From NCBI RefSeq assembly GCF_049331405.1, contig NZ_CP186274.1, positions 4,278,001 to 4,342,000 of the forward strand: a stretch of DNA of 64,000 bases, given 5' to 3'. Source of the stretch: PoT sp049331405. Its GTDB lineage: Bacteria > Planctomycetota > Planctomycetia > Isosphaerales > Isosphaeraceae. The position numbers and the translations under genes were made by a program. This document shows positions 18,265 through 27,353 of this stretch, one piece after another. Position 1 is the first letter of the stretch; every line of letters begins with the position of its first letter. Below the pieces are notes generated by a model. The model ran no database searches and was not told the DNA's origin. It worked only from the letters and a program-made list of their open reading frames with translations.

Positions 18265-18807
18265 TTGAAACAAGAATTTTGGAGGTTGGATTTGCGCCGC
18301 TTGCCGAGTTAGATAGGCCGGTTAGGGTAGGCCTTAACTGTACAAATTAAATTAAATATGATTTTTATACACATCCTTTTAAGTCGCGAGTACACCCGAA
18401 CGTAGTCAAACTCCTAACCGTCGGTTCCGAAGACCAAAGTCGCGTCCAGACGCCCGGAACCCAAGGTTACGCAAGACGCCAATTACCAATGCGTTACGTT
18501 ATGTTATATTTTCGTATATGCTGATATAATACTCGGATCACCCCCCCCCCCGAAAACAACACGAAGAGCGCCAAGGGTCAGCGGTGGCTTATCCATAGCC
18601 CGGTTGAGTCGACGGTCGTACGATCGCGGCGAGATGGGCAAGTGGTGGCAATTAGGGCGATCATTAGTCAGCTCAAAGCGGCCCCATCTGGTCCGGCCGA
18701 AATCCTCCCACTTGGATCGCCTTCGATCCGCATATCATGGTTTCATGCCAGCGTCGAAGCTGGCGTATCTCCGCGACGTTCACGGACGCATCTAAGAGCC
18801 GACTACG
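18265..18807. other. left boundary of the island; no gene
   Basis: 543 bp holding the partial tRNA-Arg repeat (18383-18435), AT-rich flanks (about 18340-18380 and 18490-18535) and a run of 11 C at 18541-18551. Short ORFs here show no recognisable similarity. Confidence 0.5.
18383..18435 (-). repeat. partial tRNA-Arg copy, presumed left attachment site
   Basis: 53 bp matching the 3' half of the tRNA-Arg gene (30506-30558) at 48 positions, in the same orientation. It covers the 3' arm of the anticodon stem, the T arm and the acceptor 3' strand, plus 8 bp beyond the tRNA end. It has no D arm or 5' acceptor strand, so it cannot be a tRNA gene. This is the footprint expected from integration at a tRNA 3' end. 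Confidence 0.8.
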
Positions 18808-19367
18808 ATGACTCGACCGCAGAGGCTGGCAGGACGGGGGGCATGGGCGATGGAGCTATCGGAAGCCGAGCGGGTGACCCTCGCCGTCATCGTGGGCCGT
18901 AAGCTGGCGTGGTCGTCGGGCCAGGGCCTGGCGAGTCGAGGGCATCCGCCCGAGGCACTCAGAGCCCTCGAGATCGAGCGCTGGATCATCGGCCGATCGC
19001 GGCCCAGGCCCTCGGGGTCGTGCTGGTCGAGGTCGGCTACCAGGAAGATCCCCGCTGGGTGGCCTCGGGACAGCTTCCCCGGTTCACGCGCACGCTCCGG
19101 CAGCGGGGGCATTACGAGTTGAAACAACTCGATCTGCTCCTCTCCAAGGCAGTGGGGCCCGACGTCATCATCGACCCCGAGACCGAGGATCCACTCCTGC
19201 TCTTCGGGCGGACCATCGCCATCGACCCCCGCATGCGGCGGAAGTTCGAGCGGATGCTCAAGCCGAAGCCGTCCAAGGCGAAGGCCGGGCGGAGGAAGCC
19301 GGCGGCCGAGAGGCCTCGAACCTCCCGCAAGTCTCGGGTCCCGAGGTGGAGGATGGTTGCATGTTGA
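18808..19367 (+). pseudogene. uncharacterised gene broken by a frameshift
   Basis: Two overlapping frames look like one gene. The first gives ELSEAERVTLAVIVGRKLAW and then EALRALEIERWIIG up to about 18990. The second continues with ALGVVLVEVGYQEDPRW, LPRFTRTLRQRGHYELKQLD and a Lys/Arg-rich C-terminus (KPKPSKAKAGRRKPAAERP). A one-base change near 19000 would join them. I do not recognise the family; the basic tail suggests nucleic-acid contact, but that is a guess. It is the first cargo unit inside the left repeat. Confidence 0.45.
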
Positions 19368-19756
19368 GAAACGGTCATGAATCGCATCAGATGGGGCCGG
19401 ACCTTGGGCGTGCAAGTGTGCCGAGAACGGGTCACAAATCGCTACAGCCCAGCCCCCGGAAGGCCGGCCTCGCCTCGTCCCTGGCGGCACAAAGGGCCTT
19501 CTACGATCACTGGTGGGCCGAAGCGTGGAAGGTCTAGCCGAGGGCCTACAGGTCGGCAGAGGCGGCCGGGTACGCCTGCCCCCTTAGCCAGGGGCCTCGG
19601 CTCCTGACGATGTCGAACGTCAGGGCCGCCATGGACGCGCGGATCGCCTTCGAACGGGGCCTGGCCCGACAGGAGCACCGCAGGGATCCGGGATCGGTCC
19701 GGGCTCTCTGCCGGAACTACGCCGCCGAGAATCTCTCGCTGCGCCTTCATCGATGA
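19346..19756 (+). pseudogene. possible disrupted ORF of unknown function
   Basis: An open frame runs to TAG at 19535-19537 (RAFYDHWWAEAWKV before the stop) and then continues in the same frame for 72 codons to TGA, with NVRAAMDARIAFERGLARQE and ALCRNYAAENLSLRLHR. The composition of the second part is protein-like. No family is recognised. It overlaps the end of the preceding broken gene and could be chance. Confidence 0.3.
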
Positions 19757-19874
19757 TGCGAAACTGATAAACGACGACGGGCCCGCCAACCACCGAGCTG
19801 GGTCCATCTCGGGGGCAATCGAATGGAACCCGCGGCCGACACCGATGCGGTTTGTATGGGTGCGCAAATCCGGT

Positions 19875-19920
19875 TTGACTGGTTAGACCATGCAGTCTAG
19901 ATTTAGACTGTCTGGTCTAA
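19875..19920 (+). promoter_or_regulatory. promoter overlapped by a palindromic TetR-type operator
   Basis: TTGACT (19875-19880), a 17-nt spacer and TAGATT (19898-19903) form a good sigma-70 promoter. Over it lies a nested palindrome: TTAGACCA (19883-19890) with TGGTCTAA (19913-19920), and inside them AGTCTA (19894-19899) with TAGACT (19904-19909). It ends 16 bp before the TetR start codon. A dimeric repressor bound here would cover the spacer and -10, so autoregulation of the tetR-led operon is likely. Confidence 0.75.
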
Positions 19921-19936
19921 TCACGGGAGGAGACGA

Positions 19937-20611
19937 ATGGCCGAACGAGTCGACGTCGGATTGATCCGCAGAGCCCAGATCGTGGAGGCGGCGTGTCGGG
20001 TCATCCACCGCAAGGGGATCCAGGGCACCTCGCTCGCCGAGATCGAGCAGGAGGCCGGCATCAGCCGGGGCGTCCTGACCTACCATTTCCCTTCCAAGGA
20101 GGATATCACGCTCGCCGTCTTCGACGCGACGATCGAGCGGCTCAAGGCGGGCGCAGATGCAGACTTCGCGGGGGCCAGGTCAGGACGCGAGCGCCTGGAT
20201 ATCGCCCTCGACTTCGTGCTCAACCGCAAGCCGACGAACGACGAGTTCGACACCCTGAACTACACCTTCCTCGCTCAGATGTCCCATCGCGAGGATTTCC
20301 GGACCCGGCTGGCCGCCGAGTACGCCGAGATCCGCTCCAAGATCGCCGAGGACCTCGAGGAGTCAGCCCGGCAGGCTGGCCTCCAGGATGACGAGTTGCA
20401 GGCGCTCGCCGCAATCGTTCACGGGGCCCTGAGCGGCCTGGTCATGCAGGTCAACGTCGACCCCCAGGCGATCGACCGGGCTGCGGTCCTCCGCACCCTC
20501 AAGGCGATCCTCAAGAGCTATCTCGGCGAGCACCAGCCCGGGGCGAAGCGAAAGGCGCGACACAGCGTCCAATCCCGATCCCGACAGCGGGCCAGGGCGA
20601 AGGGGAAATGA
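19937..20611 (+). CDS. TetR-family transcriptional regulator
   Basis: 224 residues. The N-terminal helix-turn-helix domain (about 8-58) reads RRAQIVEAACRVIHRKGIQG, then TSLAEIEQEAGISRGVLTYHF and PSKEDI, the typical TetR_N pattern. The C-terminal part is a helical ligand-binding domain of about 150 residues ending in a basic tail rich in Arg, Lys and Ser. GGGAGGAG precedes the ATG. It is the first gene of a unit with an ABC permease, ATPase and HlyD adaptor, and a palindrome overlaps its promoter. It probably represses this exporter and itself until an inducer, unknown here, binds. Confidence 0.92.
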   Translation: MAERVDVGLIRRAQIVEAACRVIHRKGIQGTSLAEIEQEAGISRGVLTYHFPSKEDITLAVFDATIERLKAGADADFAGARSGRERLDIALDFVLNRKPTNDEFDTLNYTFLAQMSHREDFRTRLAAEYAEIRSKIAEDLEESARQAGLQDDELQALAAIVHGALSGLVMQVNVDPQAIDRAAVLRTLKAILKSYLGEHQPGAKRKARHSVQSRSRQRARAKGK

Positions 20612-20699
20612 GCCAGTCGGCGACGTAATCTCGATGGATGGCTCAAAGATATGAGAACGCGAGTTGATCTAACTTCGACGGAAGTCTGAGGGTGATTCC

Positions 20700-21908
20700 A
20701 TGTGGCGGATCGCGCTGAAGATGCTGATGGGCGACGCGGCGAAGTTCTGCGGCATCCTGCTGGGCCTGACCTTCGCCGCGCTGCTGATCATGCAGCAGGG
20801 TGCGATCTTCTGCGGCCTCATGCGGCGGACGGCCGGGCAGATCAACGCCGTCTCGGGGGTCGACCTCTGGGTGATGGATCAGAACGTCCGCCACATCGAC
20901 GACGTCAAGGCGATGATGGAGAGTAACCTCCACCGCGTCAGGGGCGTCGAGGGGGTCGACTGGGCCGTCCCGCTCTATAAAGGCTCCGGCCGGGCCAAGC
21001 TGAACACAACCGACAGGGACGGCGAGCCGCTGACGATGATCGAGTCGGTGGTCCTGCTCGGCCTCGACGACACCACGCTGATCGGCGCCCCGACGCCCGA
21101 CAAGATGATCGCCGGCGACCTCCTCGACCTGCGGATGCCAGACGCGATCATCATCGACAAGATGCAGCTTCCGAAGTATTACCCGGGCGAACCCTGGGAG
21201 GATGCCCCGAAGCTCGGGGACGCCTTCTACGAGAGATTCCTCGGGCGCGAGATGGAGATGAACGACCACCGCGCGACGATCGTGGGGATCTGCAAGGCCG
21301 CACCGACGTTCGGCTCCAATGCGGTCGTCTACACGACCTACGGCCGTGCCAAGCAGTTCGTCGCGCAGGAGCGCAAGGTCCTGAGCTTCATCCTGGTCAG
21401 GACCGACCGCTCGTGGAATGTCGAGGACGTGGCGACGAACATCCGCTCCAAGACGGGGCTGGGTGCCTATAGCTGCGACGAGTTCTCACGCAGGACAATC
21501 CAGTTCTTCCTGATGAATACGGGGATCGTGATCAATTTCGGAATGACCTCGCTGCTCGGCCTCTTCGTCGGGACGGCGATCGCCGGCCAGACCTTCTACC
21601 TCTTCACGGTGGACAACCTCAAGCAGTTCGGGACGCTCAAGGCGATGGGCGCGACGAACGCCAGGATCGTCGGCATGATCCTGCTCCAGGCCGCGGTGGT
21701 GGGTTTGATCGGATATGGCCTGGGCGTCGGCGTCTCGACCTTCGTGGCCGACCGCGCGAACTCGGGTGGCGGCGAGATCCAGTTCTACGTCTGGTGGCCC
21801 CTCTTGCCGGCCACCGCGGCGGTGGTGGTCTTCATCTGCGTCCTCTCAAGCCTGCTCTGCATCAGGCGCGTGATGGTGCTCGAGCCTGCCGTCGTCTTCC
21901 GGGCCTGA
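20700..21908 (+). CDS. ABC transporter permease, FtsX/MacB-like (DevC type)
   Basis: 402 residues with the four-helix topology of FtsX-domain permeases. There is one membrane helix near the N-terminus (about 14-36), a large periplasmic domain of about 230 residues, and three helices at about 278-306, 326-354 and 367-390. The last loop carries NLKQFGTLKAMGATNARIVG, typical of DevC/MacB permeases. With the next two genes it forms a tripartite exporter of the DevBCA type, which in cyanobacteria moves glycolipids; other members export peptides or drugs. The substrate is unknown. GAGGG lies before the ATG at 20700. Confidence 0.9.
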   Translation: MWRIALKMLMGDAAKFCGILLGLTFAALLIMQQGAIFCGLMRRTAGQINAVSGVDLWVMDQNVRHIDDVKAMMESNLHRVRGVEGVDWAVPLYKGSGRAKLNTTDRDGEPLTMIESVVLLGLDDTTLIGAPTPDKMIAGDLLDLRMPDAIIIDKMQLPKYYPGEPWEDAPKLGDAFYERFLGREMEMNDHRATIVGICKAAPTFGSNAVVYTTYGRAKQFVAQERKVLSFILVRTDRSWNVEDVATNIRSKTGLGAYSCDEFSRRTIQFFLMNTGIVINFGMTSLLGLFVGTAIAGQTFYLFTVDNLKQFGTLKAMGATNARIVGMILLQAAVVGLIGYGLGVGVSTFVADRANSGGGEIQFYVWWPLLPATAAVVVFICVLSSLLCIRRVMVLEPAVVFRA

Positions 21909-21945
21909 CGGCCAAATACCCTTCGATTCGATTGGAGTCCCTTCG

Positions 21946-22702
21946 ATGCCTCATCTCCTGGCGGGCGCCTCGGCACCCGGCGGCCCGGGCTGCTGCGCGG
22001 ATCTGGCGGTCCGGATCCGCGGCCTGACCAAATATTTCGGCTCCGGATCCCAGCGTGTCGCGGCCCTCCGCGGGGTCGACTGGGACGTCCACGCCGGCCA
22101 GCTCTCGATGATCGTGGGCCCCTCCGGCTGCGGCAAGACGACCCTGCTCTCGATCATCGCGGGGGTGCTCGACGGCGACGAGGGGGAGATCTCGGTCTTC
22201 GGCCGAGACCTCGGCTCGATGCGCGACCGCGTGAAGACGAAGTTCCGCGCCGAGCGGATCGGCTTCGTCTTCCAGCAGTACAACCTCCTCCCCGCCCTCA
22301 CGGCGGCCGAGAACGCCGCGACCCCGCTCGTCCTGGCCGGCTGGCCCTGGGCGAAGGCCCTGGGTCGTGGCCGAGAGGTCCTCGAGTCGCTCGGCATGGG
22401 AGCCAGGACCGAGAACCTCCCGCGGCAGCTCTCCGGCGGCCAGCAGCAGCGCGTGGCGATCGCCAGGGCGGCTCGCCCACGAGCCCGACCTGCTCGTCTG
22501 CGACGAGCCGACCGCGGCCCTCGACCACGAATCCGGCCACACCGTGATGGAGTTGCTCCGGGGCGCGGTCGTCAGGCCCGGCCGCGCGGTCGTGGTCGTG
22601 ACACACGACAACCGGATCTTCCACCACGCCGACCGCATCGTCCACATGGACGACGGCCGGATCGTCAAGCACGAGCAGCGCGACGAGACCCCGAGCCACT
22701 GA
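21946..22702 (+). pseudogene. ABC transporter ATPase (DevA/MacB-like) with a one-base frameshift
   Basis: The ATPase of the exporter. Frame 1 gives VRIRGLTKYFGSG, Walker A GPSGCGKTTLLS, Q-loop FVFQQYNLLPALTAAEN and signature LSGGQQQRVAIARA. After GCG at 22468-22470 an extra G (22471, within GGGCGGC) shifts the frame. Frame 2 then gives LAHEPDLLVCDEPTAALDHE (Walker B and D-loop), VVVTHDNRIF (H-switch) and the end at 22702. Removing one G restores an ordinary protein of about 251 residues. Either the gene is inactive or this is a base-calling error; the rest shows no decay. ATG follows GGAG at 8 bp. Confidence 0.85.
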
Positions 22703-22751
22703 TCCCCTTCTCACCTATATCCACAAGACCCTGATAGGACGGAATACTGTC

Positions 22752-23906
22752 ATGTTCACGCGTCGAATCATCCCGCTCGTCGCCACCGCAGGCGTGGTCT
22801 ATTCCATCGTCTCGGTGGTCCTGGGCGCGAAGCCCGCCGAGGTCTCGAAGCCGGTCATCGAGCCCCACGCCAGGCCCGCCAAGGAGCGGATGCTGGCCGG
22901 CTCCGGCCTGGTCGAGGCCCGTCGCGAGAACATCCCGATCGGCGCCAGCGTCGCCGGAGTCGTGATCGAGGTCTTCGTGAAGAAGGGGGACCGCGTCAAG
23001 CAGGGGGATCCCCTCTTCCTCGTCGACGATCGAGAGCTGCGAGGCCAGATGGGGATCAAGGAGGCGCAGCTCGAGGCGGCCAGGGCGCAGCTCCACAAGC
23101 TTGAGGCCGCCCCCCGCCCCGAGGACCTCCCGCCGTTGGAGGCCGGAGTCGAGGAGGCCAAGGCGAAGTTGAATGATGCCGAGGCATCGATGCGTCGCAC
23201 CAACCAGCTTCACGCCCGCCAGGCGAGCACGCCGAGTGACCTCGACAAGGATCGCTACGCCTGCCAGGCGGCCAGGGCCGCGCTCGCCAGGGCGCAGGCC
23301 GAGCTCGCGCGGGCGAAGAAAGGCTCTTGGAAAGAGGACATCGATGTCGCGAAGGTCGCCATCAAGCTTGCGCAGAGAGAGTTGGATAGCTGCCGGCTCC
23401 TGCTCGACCGCCACACGGTCCGGGCCCCGATCGAGGGGGACGTCCTTCAACTCAACATCCTCCCGGGCCAGTTCGCCGCGATGACCTGGAACGAGCCGAT
23501 GATCGTCCTGGGCGATGTGAACCGGCTCCACGTCCGGGTCGACATCGACGAGAACGACGTCCCCCTCTTCGACCGGGAGTCGGCGGCCTCGGCCTATCTC
23601 AAGGGTCGCGCACACGGGCGATATCCCTTGAAGTTTGAATATATTGAGCCTTACATGATCCCCAAGCAGAGCCTGACCGGCTCGGCGTCGGAGCGGGTCG
23701 ACACGCGAGTCCTCCGGGTCGTCTACTCGCTGCCGGAGGGCTGCCAGGATTCCGTTTACGTCGGCCAGCAGATGGACGTCTACATCAAGGTGCCCAAGGG
23801 GCGCTGGGACGCCTCGTTCGACGCCGTCGGCCGCCCCGCCGACCCCTTCACCGCCCCCGACGGCTCGACCTCGCCCAGGACCACATCGACCCAGCCGCGA
23901 GCCTGA
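22752..23906 (+). CDS. HlyD-family periplasmic adaptor (DevB-like)
   Basis: 384 residues. An N-terminal anchor helix (about 7-24) is followed by the first biotinyl-lipoyl half (GSGLVEARRENIPIGASVAG). A long coiled-coil hairpin follows (about 90-205; EAQLEAARAQLHKLEA and ARAALARAQAELARAKK). The second lipoyl half has DRHTVRAPIEGDVLQLNILP, and then come beta-barrel parts. Such adaptors link an inner-membrane ABC complex to an outer-membrane channel. No TolC gene is in the operon; the TolC-like protein at 10772 is 12 kb away. Gap to the ATPase is 49 bp. Confidence 0.9.
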   Translation: MFTRRIIPLVATAGVVYSIVSVVLGAKPAEVSKPVIEPHARPAKERMLAGSGLVEARRENIPIGASVAGVVIEVFVKKGDRVKQGDPLFLVDDRELRGQMGIKEAQLEAARAQLHKLEAAPRPEDLPPLEAGVEEAKAKLNDAEASMRRTNQLHARQASTPSDLDKDRYACQAARAALARAQAELARAKKGSWKEDIDVAKVAIKLAQRELDSCRLLLDRHTVRAPIEGDVLQLNILPGQFAAMTWNEPMIVLGDVNRLHVRVDIDENDVPLFDRESAASAYLKGRAHGRYPLKFEYIEPYMIPKQSLTGSASERVDTRVLRVVYSLPEGCQDSVYVGQQMDVYIKVPKGRWDASFDAVGRPADPFTAPDGSTSPRTTSTQPRA

Positions 23907-23959
23907 CCTAGCAACACCTATCCCTATCCCGTGACGATGCCACTCCAAGAGGAGGCCCG

Positions 23960-24406
23960 ATGCATCTGCGACGCCTGAAGATCGACCGACGCCGAGCCGA
24001 TCACTATACCCTCGTCGGACTGCGGATCACCCTCGCCCTGACTTTCCTGATCCTGGGCTGGGTGCTCCTCTCCTTGCCGAGCTTCATCGACGGTCCATCG
24101 CAGCTCGGCCTGAGCCGAGGGGGCCGCTCGTTCCTGGGCTCCCTGCATATCGCCGTAGGCGCCGCGTTGCTGGCCCCGAGCCTCGCCGCCGGCGCGGCCG
24201 CCTGGCTCGGGGTTCTCGTCGTCTGGGCGACCGTCCCCTGGCTCCCCGGCGGCCTCCGCACCGTCCCGCTCGGCCCCTGCCTTCTCACCCTCGCCCTGAT
24301 CGCCCTGATCGTAAGCTTGCGCATCCGCCGCCAGCGCTCCTTCGCCGCCTGGCAGGCCATGCTCTCGCGCTACGCCGAAGGCCAGGGCAAGGGTCGTTCG
24401 GAATAG
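23960..24406 (+). CDS. small membrane protein, unknown family
   Basis: 148 residues with a basic N-terminus and three or four hydrophobic segments (about 24-44, 56-95, 112-128), ending in an Arg/Lys-rich tail. I do not recognise the family. GGAGG 4 bp before the ATG and position 53 bp after the HlyD gene suggest it belongs to the export operon. It could be a DoxX/DUF-type membrane protein; there is no motif to decide. Confidence 0.7.
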   Translation: MHLRRLKIDRRRADHYTLVGLRITLALTFLILGWVLLSLPSFIDGPSQLGLSRGGRSFLGSLHIAVGAALLAPSLAAGAAAWLGVLVVWATVPWLPGGLRTVPLGPCLLTLALIALIVSLRIRRQRSFAAWQAMLSRYAEGQGKGRSE

Positions 24407-24471
24407 CATAGAAGCCAAAACACACGGAGGAGCACAAACCAGTTTTGTCAACGGAACAGCCTGAGTTTGCC

Positions 24472-24816
24472 TCAGGAGCCCCATGCGTTCCAACCGCTGA
24501 CGACCATGGAAACGACCGCGAATACCATCGTCGCGGTGGCTGCCTTCGGCGCGAGAGCTGTGATGAACTCGATCAGGGTCCAGGAAGCTAGGCCTGTGAT
24601 CAGCCACGCGAGAAGGCCATTTATGATCCCTAGTCCGCGGGCCAACAACGCGGCAGCGATCACCAGGTCGATTATGCCGCAGGTGAGAACGCCCACGCGG
24701 CCACAGAGAGGATCTTGGACTGCGATGCGGAGATCCCTGTTCGTCCGCGCGGCGTGGACGAACCAGCACCCGAGGAAGGTCACTGAACCGGCGAATACTA
24801 ACCGAACCTCTTGCAT
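24472..24816 (-). CDS. small membrane protein, unknown family
   Basis: 114 residues with four predicted membrane helices (about 5-22, 40-58, 63-83, 93-110) and short loops. No motif is recognised. It opens MQEVRLVFAGSV. It lies just after the DUF1559 gene on the same strand (26 bp), so the two may be co-transcribed, downstream of the two-component genes. It converges with the export operon. Confidence 0.6.
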   Translation of the reverse strand: MQEVRLVFAGSVTFLGCWFVHAARTNRDLRIAVQDPLCGRVGVLTCGIIDLVIAAALLARGLGIINGLLAWLITGLASWTLIEFITALAPKAATATMVFAVVSMVVSGWNAWGS

Positions 24817-24842
24817 CGTCGAGCCCCCTGGTGGCTATGTAT

Positions 24843-25928
24843 TCAATAGCTGTCCGAGCTCACAACCTCTCCGCCGTTCCGGGTCGACAGGGCCTGATAA
24901 ACGCCGAAGCTCGTGCCGGGCATGAGCGAGTAGAGCGCCGTCCCGTCGAAGGGATGCATACGTCCGCCGCCATCCTTGACCCCGGTCGGATTTCCGAAGT
25001 CGTCGACAGGCCAGCTCTGGATGGTCTCCTTGAGGAACCGCACCGAGCCATCGGCCATCGCGAAGTTGGCGCCTCTGGCGTGGCGACTCGACGCGGAATT
25101 CCAGAGCGGATTGTCCTGGACGCCCGGCCAGTCGCCCGGCTTCGGGGCGGGGAGCTTCGCGATCGCGGTGAGTCGCTGCGGATTCATCGCAGTCATCGTG
25201 TCGAACAGGCTGGCGCCCACCCAACCGCTGAACCACCAGTTGGTCTCGGGACGATAGCGCTCGAAGAGCATACGCTCACCGAGCAGGATTGTATTGCTGG
25301 TCCCATCGGTCACCTCGGCGATGCGCGTCCGGCTGTTGACGTAGAAGATGCCATTGTCCTGGGCCGTGAGCGTCGCCAGCGATGGCGAGGTTGACGGGTC
25401 CCAGGACCAGTGGGACCACGTCCCCGTGCAGCCGCTGTAGCTGGTATGTGTCACCTGCATCCCAGGATAGCTCCCCCACATCGTCGGCGTGTCGACCTGA
25501 GCGGCAGCCGGATCGCTCGGGCAGAGGAGGGCGTTCATCTGGGTGCGTTGGACGGTCATGTTCTCCTGCTGTTCGATGTTCAGCGAGAAATTCACGGCAT
25601 TGAACATGGCCGGCTGTTCGAGCTGCGGCAGCATCGCCACGAAGATGCTATGGCCGTAGTCGTAGTTACCCGCACGGACCCAGCCATAGCTTGTGGTCGC
25701 AATCTTCACAGGGGTACCGATCGGGAAGCATCCGTTGGCTGACTCATAGTTGTGAGTAGCAAGGGCAAGCTGCTTCATGTTGTTCACGCACTGGGCCCGC
25801 CGCGCGGCCTCGCGAGCGGCCTGGACGGCCGGCAGCAAGAGGGCGATCAGGACCCCTATGATCGAGATCACGACCAGCAACTCGATCAGCGTGAACCCGC
25901 GATTGCATTGGGGACATCGTCGCGTCAT
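24843..25928 (-). CDS. DUF1559 protein with prepilin-type N-terminus
   Basis: 361 residues. The leader MTRRCPQCNRGF is followed by the prepilin motif GFTLIELLVVISIIGVL and LLPAVQAAREAARRAQCVNN. The DUF1559 body includes IAEVTDGTSNTILLGE, ARGANFAMADGSVRFLKE and the terminal GGEVVSSDSY. The CPQC pair in the leader is seen in many family members. It lies 77 bp downstream of the histidine kinase on the same strand, so its expression may depend on that pair. Its presence on the island suggests that the donor was another planctomycete. Confidence 0.92.
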   Translation of the reverse strand: MTRRCPQCNRGFTLIELLVVISIIGVLIALLLPAVQAAREAARRAQCVNNMKQLALATHNYESANGCFPIGTPVKIATTSYGWVRAGNYDYGHSIFVAMLPQLEQPAMFNAVNFSLNIEQQENMTVQRTQMNALLCPSDPAAAQVDTPTMWGSYPGMQVTHTSYSGCTGTWSHWSWDPSTSPSLATLTAQDNGIFYVNSRTRIAEVTDGTSNTILLGERMLFERYRPETNWWFSGWVGASLFDTMTAMNPQRLTAIAKLPAPKPGDWPGVQDNPLWNSASSRHARGANFAMADGSVRFLKETIQSWPVDDFGNPTGVKDGGGRMHPFDGTALYSLMPGTSFGVYQALSTRNGGEVVSSDSY

Positions 25929-26005
25929 CGCTCGTCTCCGTCATGTCGGTGCTTCGGGGTTGAAGTCAACGACATGACGTTAACCAGGGCGGGATGACGC
26001 CGAGG

Positions 26006-27343
26006 TTACGGGGAGATTACAGTTTCGTCATACTCGGCCATCGGGAGGCGCACAGTCACCATGGTCCCCTCGCCCGGCCGGCTGGAGATGGAGACCGTCC
26101 CCCCGTGCAACTCGGCGATGCTCTTCACGATCGCCAAGCCAAGGCCCACGCCCCCGCCTGCCGAGCGTGACGCATCCGGGCGGTAGAACCGATCGAAGAG
26201 GAGCGGCAGGTGTTCGGCCGCGATCCCCGTCCCGGTGTCGGCGACCGTGATGGTCAGGGCCCCATCGCCGTCGGAGGCCGAGACGTTCACCCGGCCGCCC
26301 ATCGTCGTGTGGGCGAAGGCGTTGGTGAGCAGATTGCCAAGGGCCCTCTGCAACAAGGTGCGATCGAGCCGACAACAAAGCCGGGTCTCCACGCTGATCG
26401 CCAGGTCGATCCCGGCCTCGGCGGCCGCAGGCTCGTAGAAGTCGCGGATGGATTCGAGCTCTTTCGCCAGGTCGATGGTCTCCAACTCGAGAACCGTACG
26501 GGGGTCGCCGGCGCGGGCGAGGAACAGCAGTCGGTCGATCAGTCGCGAGAGGTGGCCGGCCGAGTCCAGGCAGACCGCCAAGGCCTCTCGGTCCTCGTCC
26601 CTGGATCGCGAAGTCCCGATGGCGACCTCGGCAACGTTCCGGATCGAATGGACCGGCGTCCGGAGCTCATGGGCGATGTCGCCCGAGAATCGCTCGAGCC
26701 GATCGAATGCCCCCTGGAGTCGGTCGAGCATAAGGTTGAAGGTGCCGGCCAGGTCGCTCAACTCGGATGGAAGGCCTTCGGTGGCGATCCGCTCGTTTAA
26801 CCGTTCCGGACCGATGCGGCGGGCGGTCGCCGCGATCTGTCCGACGGGACGCAGTCCTCGGCGGACGATCACGATGCTCGCGGCGGTCGAGGAGATCAGG
26901 GCGGGAATCATGACGATGGCCATGTAGTACCGATATCGACGGAGCATCCCCAGCTCGCGACTCCGATCGTAGCAAACTTCGACGGTGCGCGAGCCAGAGC
27001 GCCGCGCGAGCGCTCGCACCCACTTGCCCGAAGGAGTCAGGTAGTTAACTCCGGGGGCGCCGGGGATGAGATCCGAAGGCATATGATTGCCCGCCGCAGG
27101 ACTTGCCTTGGCCGCCCGACCGGACTCATCTAAGATCCGATAGTCGCATTCCGGCCAAATTTCCTCATCGGAAGGGACCCTCGGCTTGCTTTCGAGCCCG
27201 ATCAGATAATCAAGATAAAACTCGAGGTACTTGTCACCTTCTTGGTCCAGGCTCGCCTCGACGGTGAGGTAGAGCATCGCAGTCGCCAATAGCAGGAGGG
27301 TGGCGACCGTCCCGGCGTACCAGAGGGCCATCCGACGGCCCAT
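26006..27343 (-). CDS. sensor histidine kinase (OmpR-partner, heavy-metal-sensor type)
   Basis: 445 residues. A first membrane helix (about 5-25, WYAGTVATLLLLATAML) is followed by a periplasmic sensor region of about 120 residues and a second helix (about 143-165). The HAMP linker and HisKA box come next (RFSGDIAHELRTPVHSI with the phosphoacceptor His). The HATPase domain has an N box (GNLLTNAFAHT), DTGTGIAAEHLPLLFDRFYR and GGGVGLGLAIVKSI. The order and length match CusS-like kinases. ATG 27343 is chosen because the longer frame (to 27427) overlaps the response regulator. Signal unknown. Confidence 0.9.
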   Translation of the reverse strand: MGRRMALWYAGTVATLLLLATAMLYLTVEASLDQEGDKYLEFYLDYLIGLESKPRVPSDEEIWPECDYRILDESGRAAKASPAAGNHMPSDLIPGAPGVNYLTPSGKWVRALARRSGSRTVEVCYDRSRELGMLRRYRYYMAIVMIPALISSTAASIVIVRRGLRPVGQIAATARRIGPERLNERIATEGLPSELSDLAGTFNLMLDRLQGAFDRLERFSGDIAHELRTPVHSIRNVAEVAIGTSRSRDEDREALAVCLDSAGHLSRLIDRLLFLARAGDPRTVLELETIDLAKELESIRDFYEPAAAEAGIDLAISVETRLCCRLDRTLLQRALGNLLTNAFAHTTMGGRVNVSASDGDGALTITVADTGTGIAAEHLPLLFDRFYRPDASRSAGGGVGLGLAIVKSIAELHGGTVSISSRPGEGTMVTVRLPMAEYDETVISP

Positions 27344-27353
27344 CGACCATCGC

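Noticed and set aside
18383..18435. Second tRNA-Arg gene
   Set aside because: Only the 3' half is present; there is no D arm or 5' acceptor strand. It is treated as an attachment-site remnant.
18541..18551. Run of 11 C as a phase-variation switch
   Set aside because: It lies in non-coding DNA far from any start codon or promoter that I can see.
20700..22702. Macrolide exporter MacAB or cyanobacterial glycolipid exporter named as such
   Set aside because: Family resemblance is to the whole DevBCA/MacAB group; the substrate cannot be told, so no specific gene names are given.
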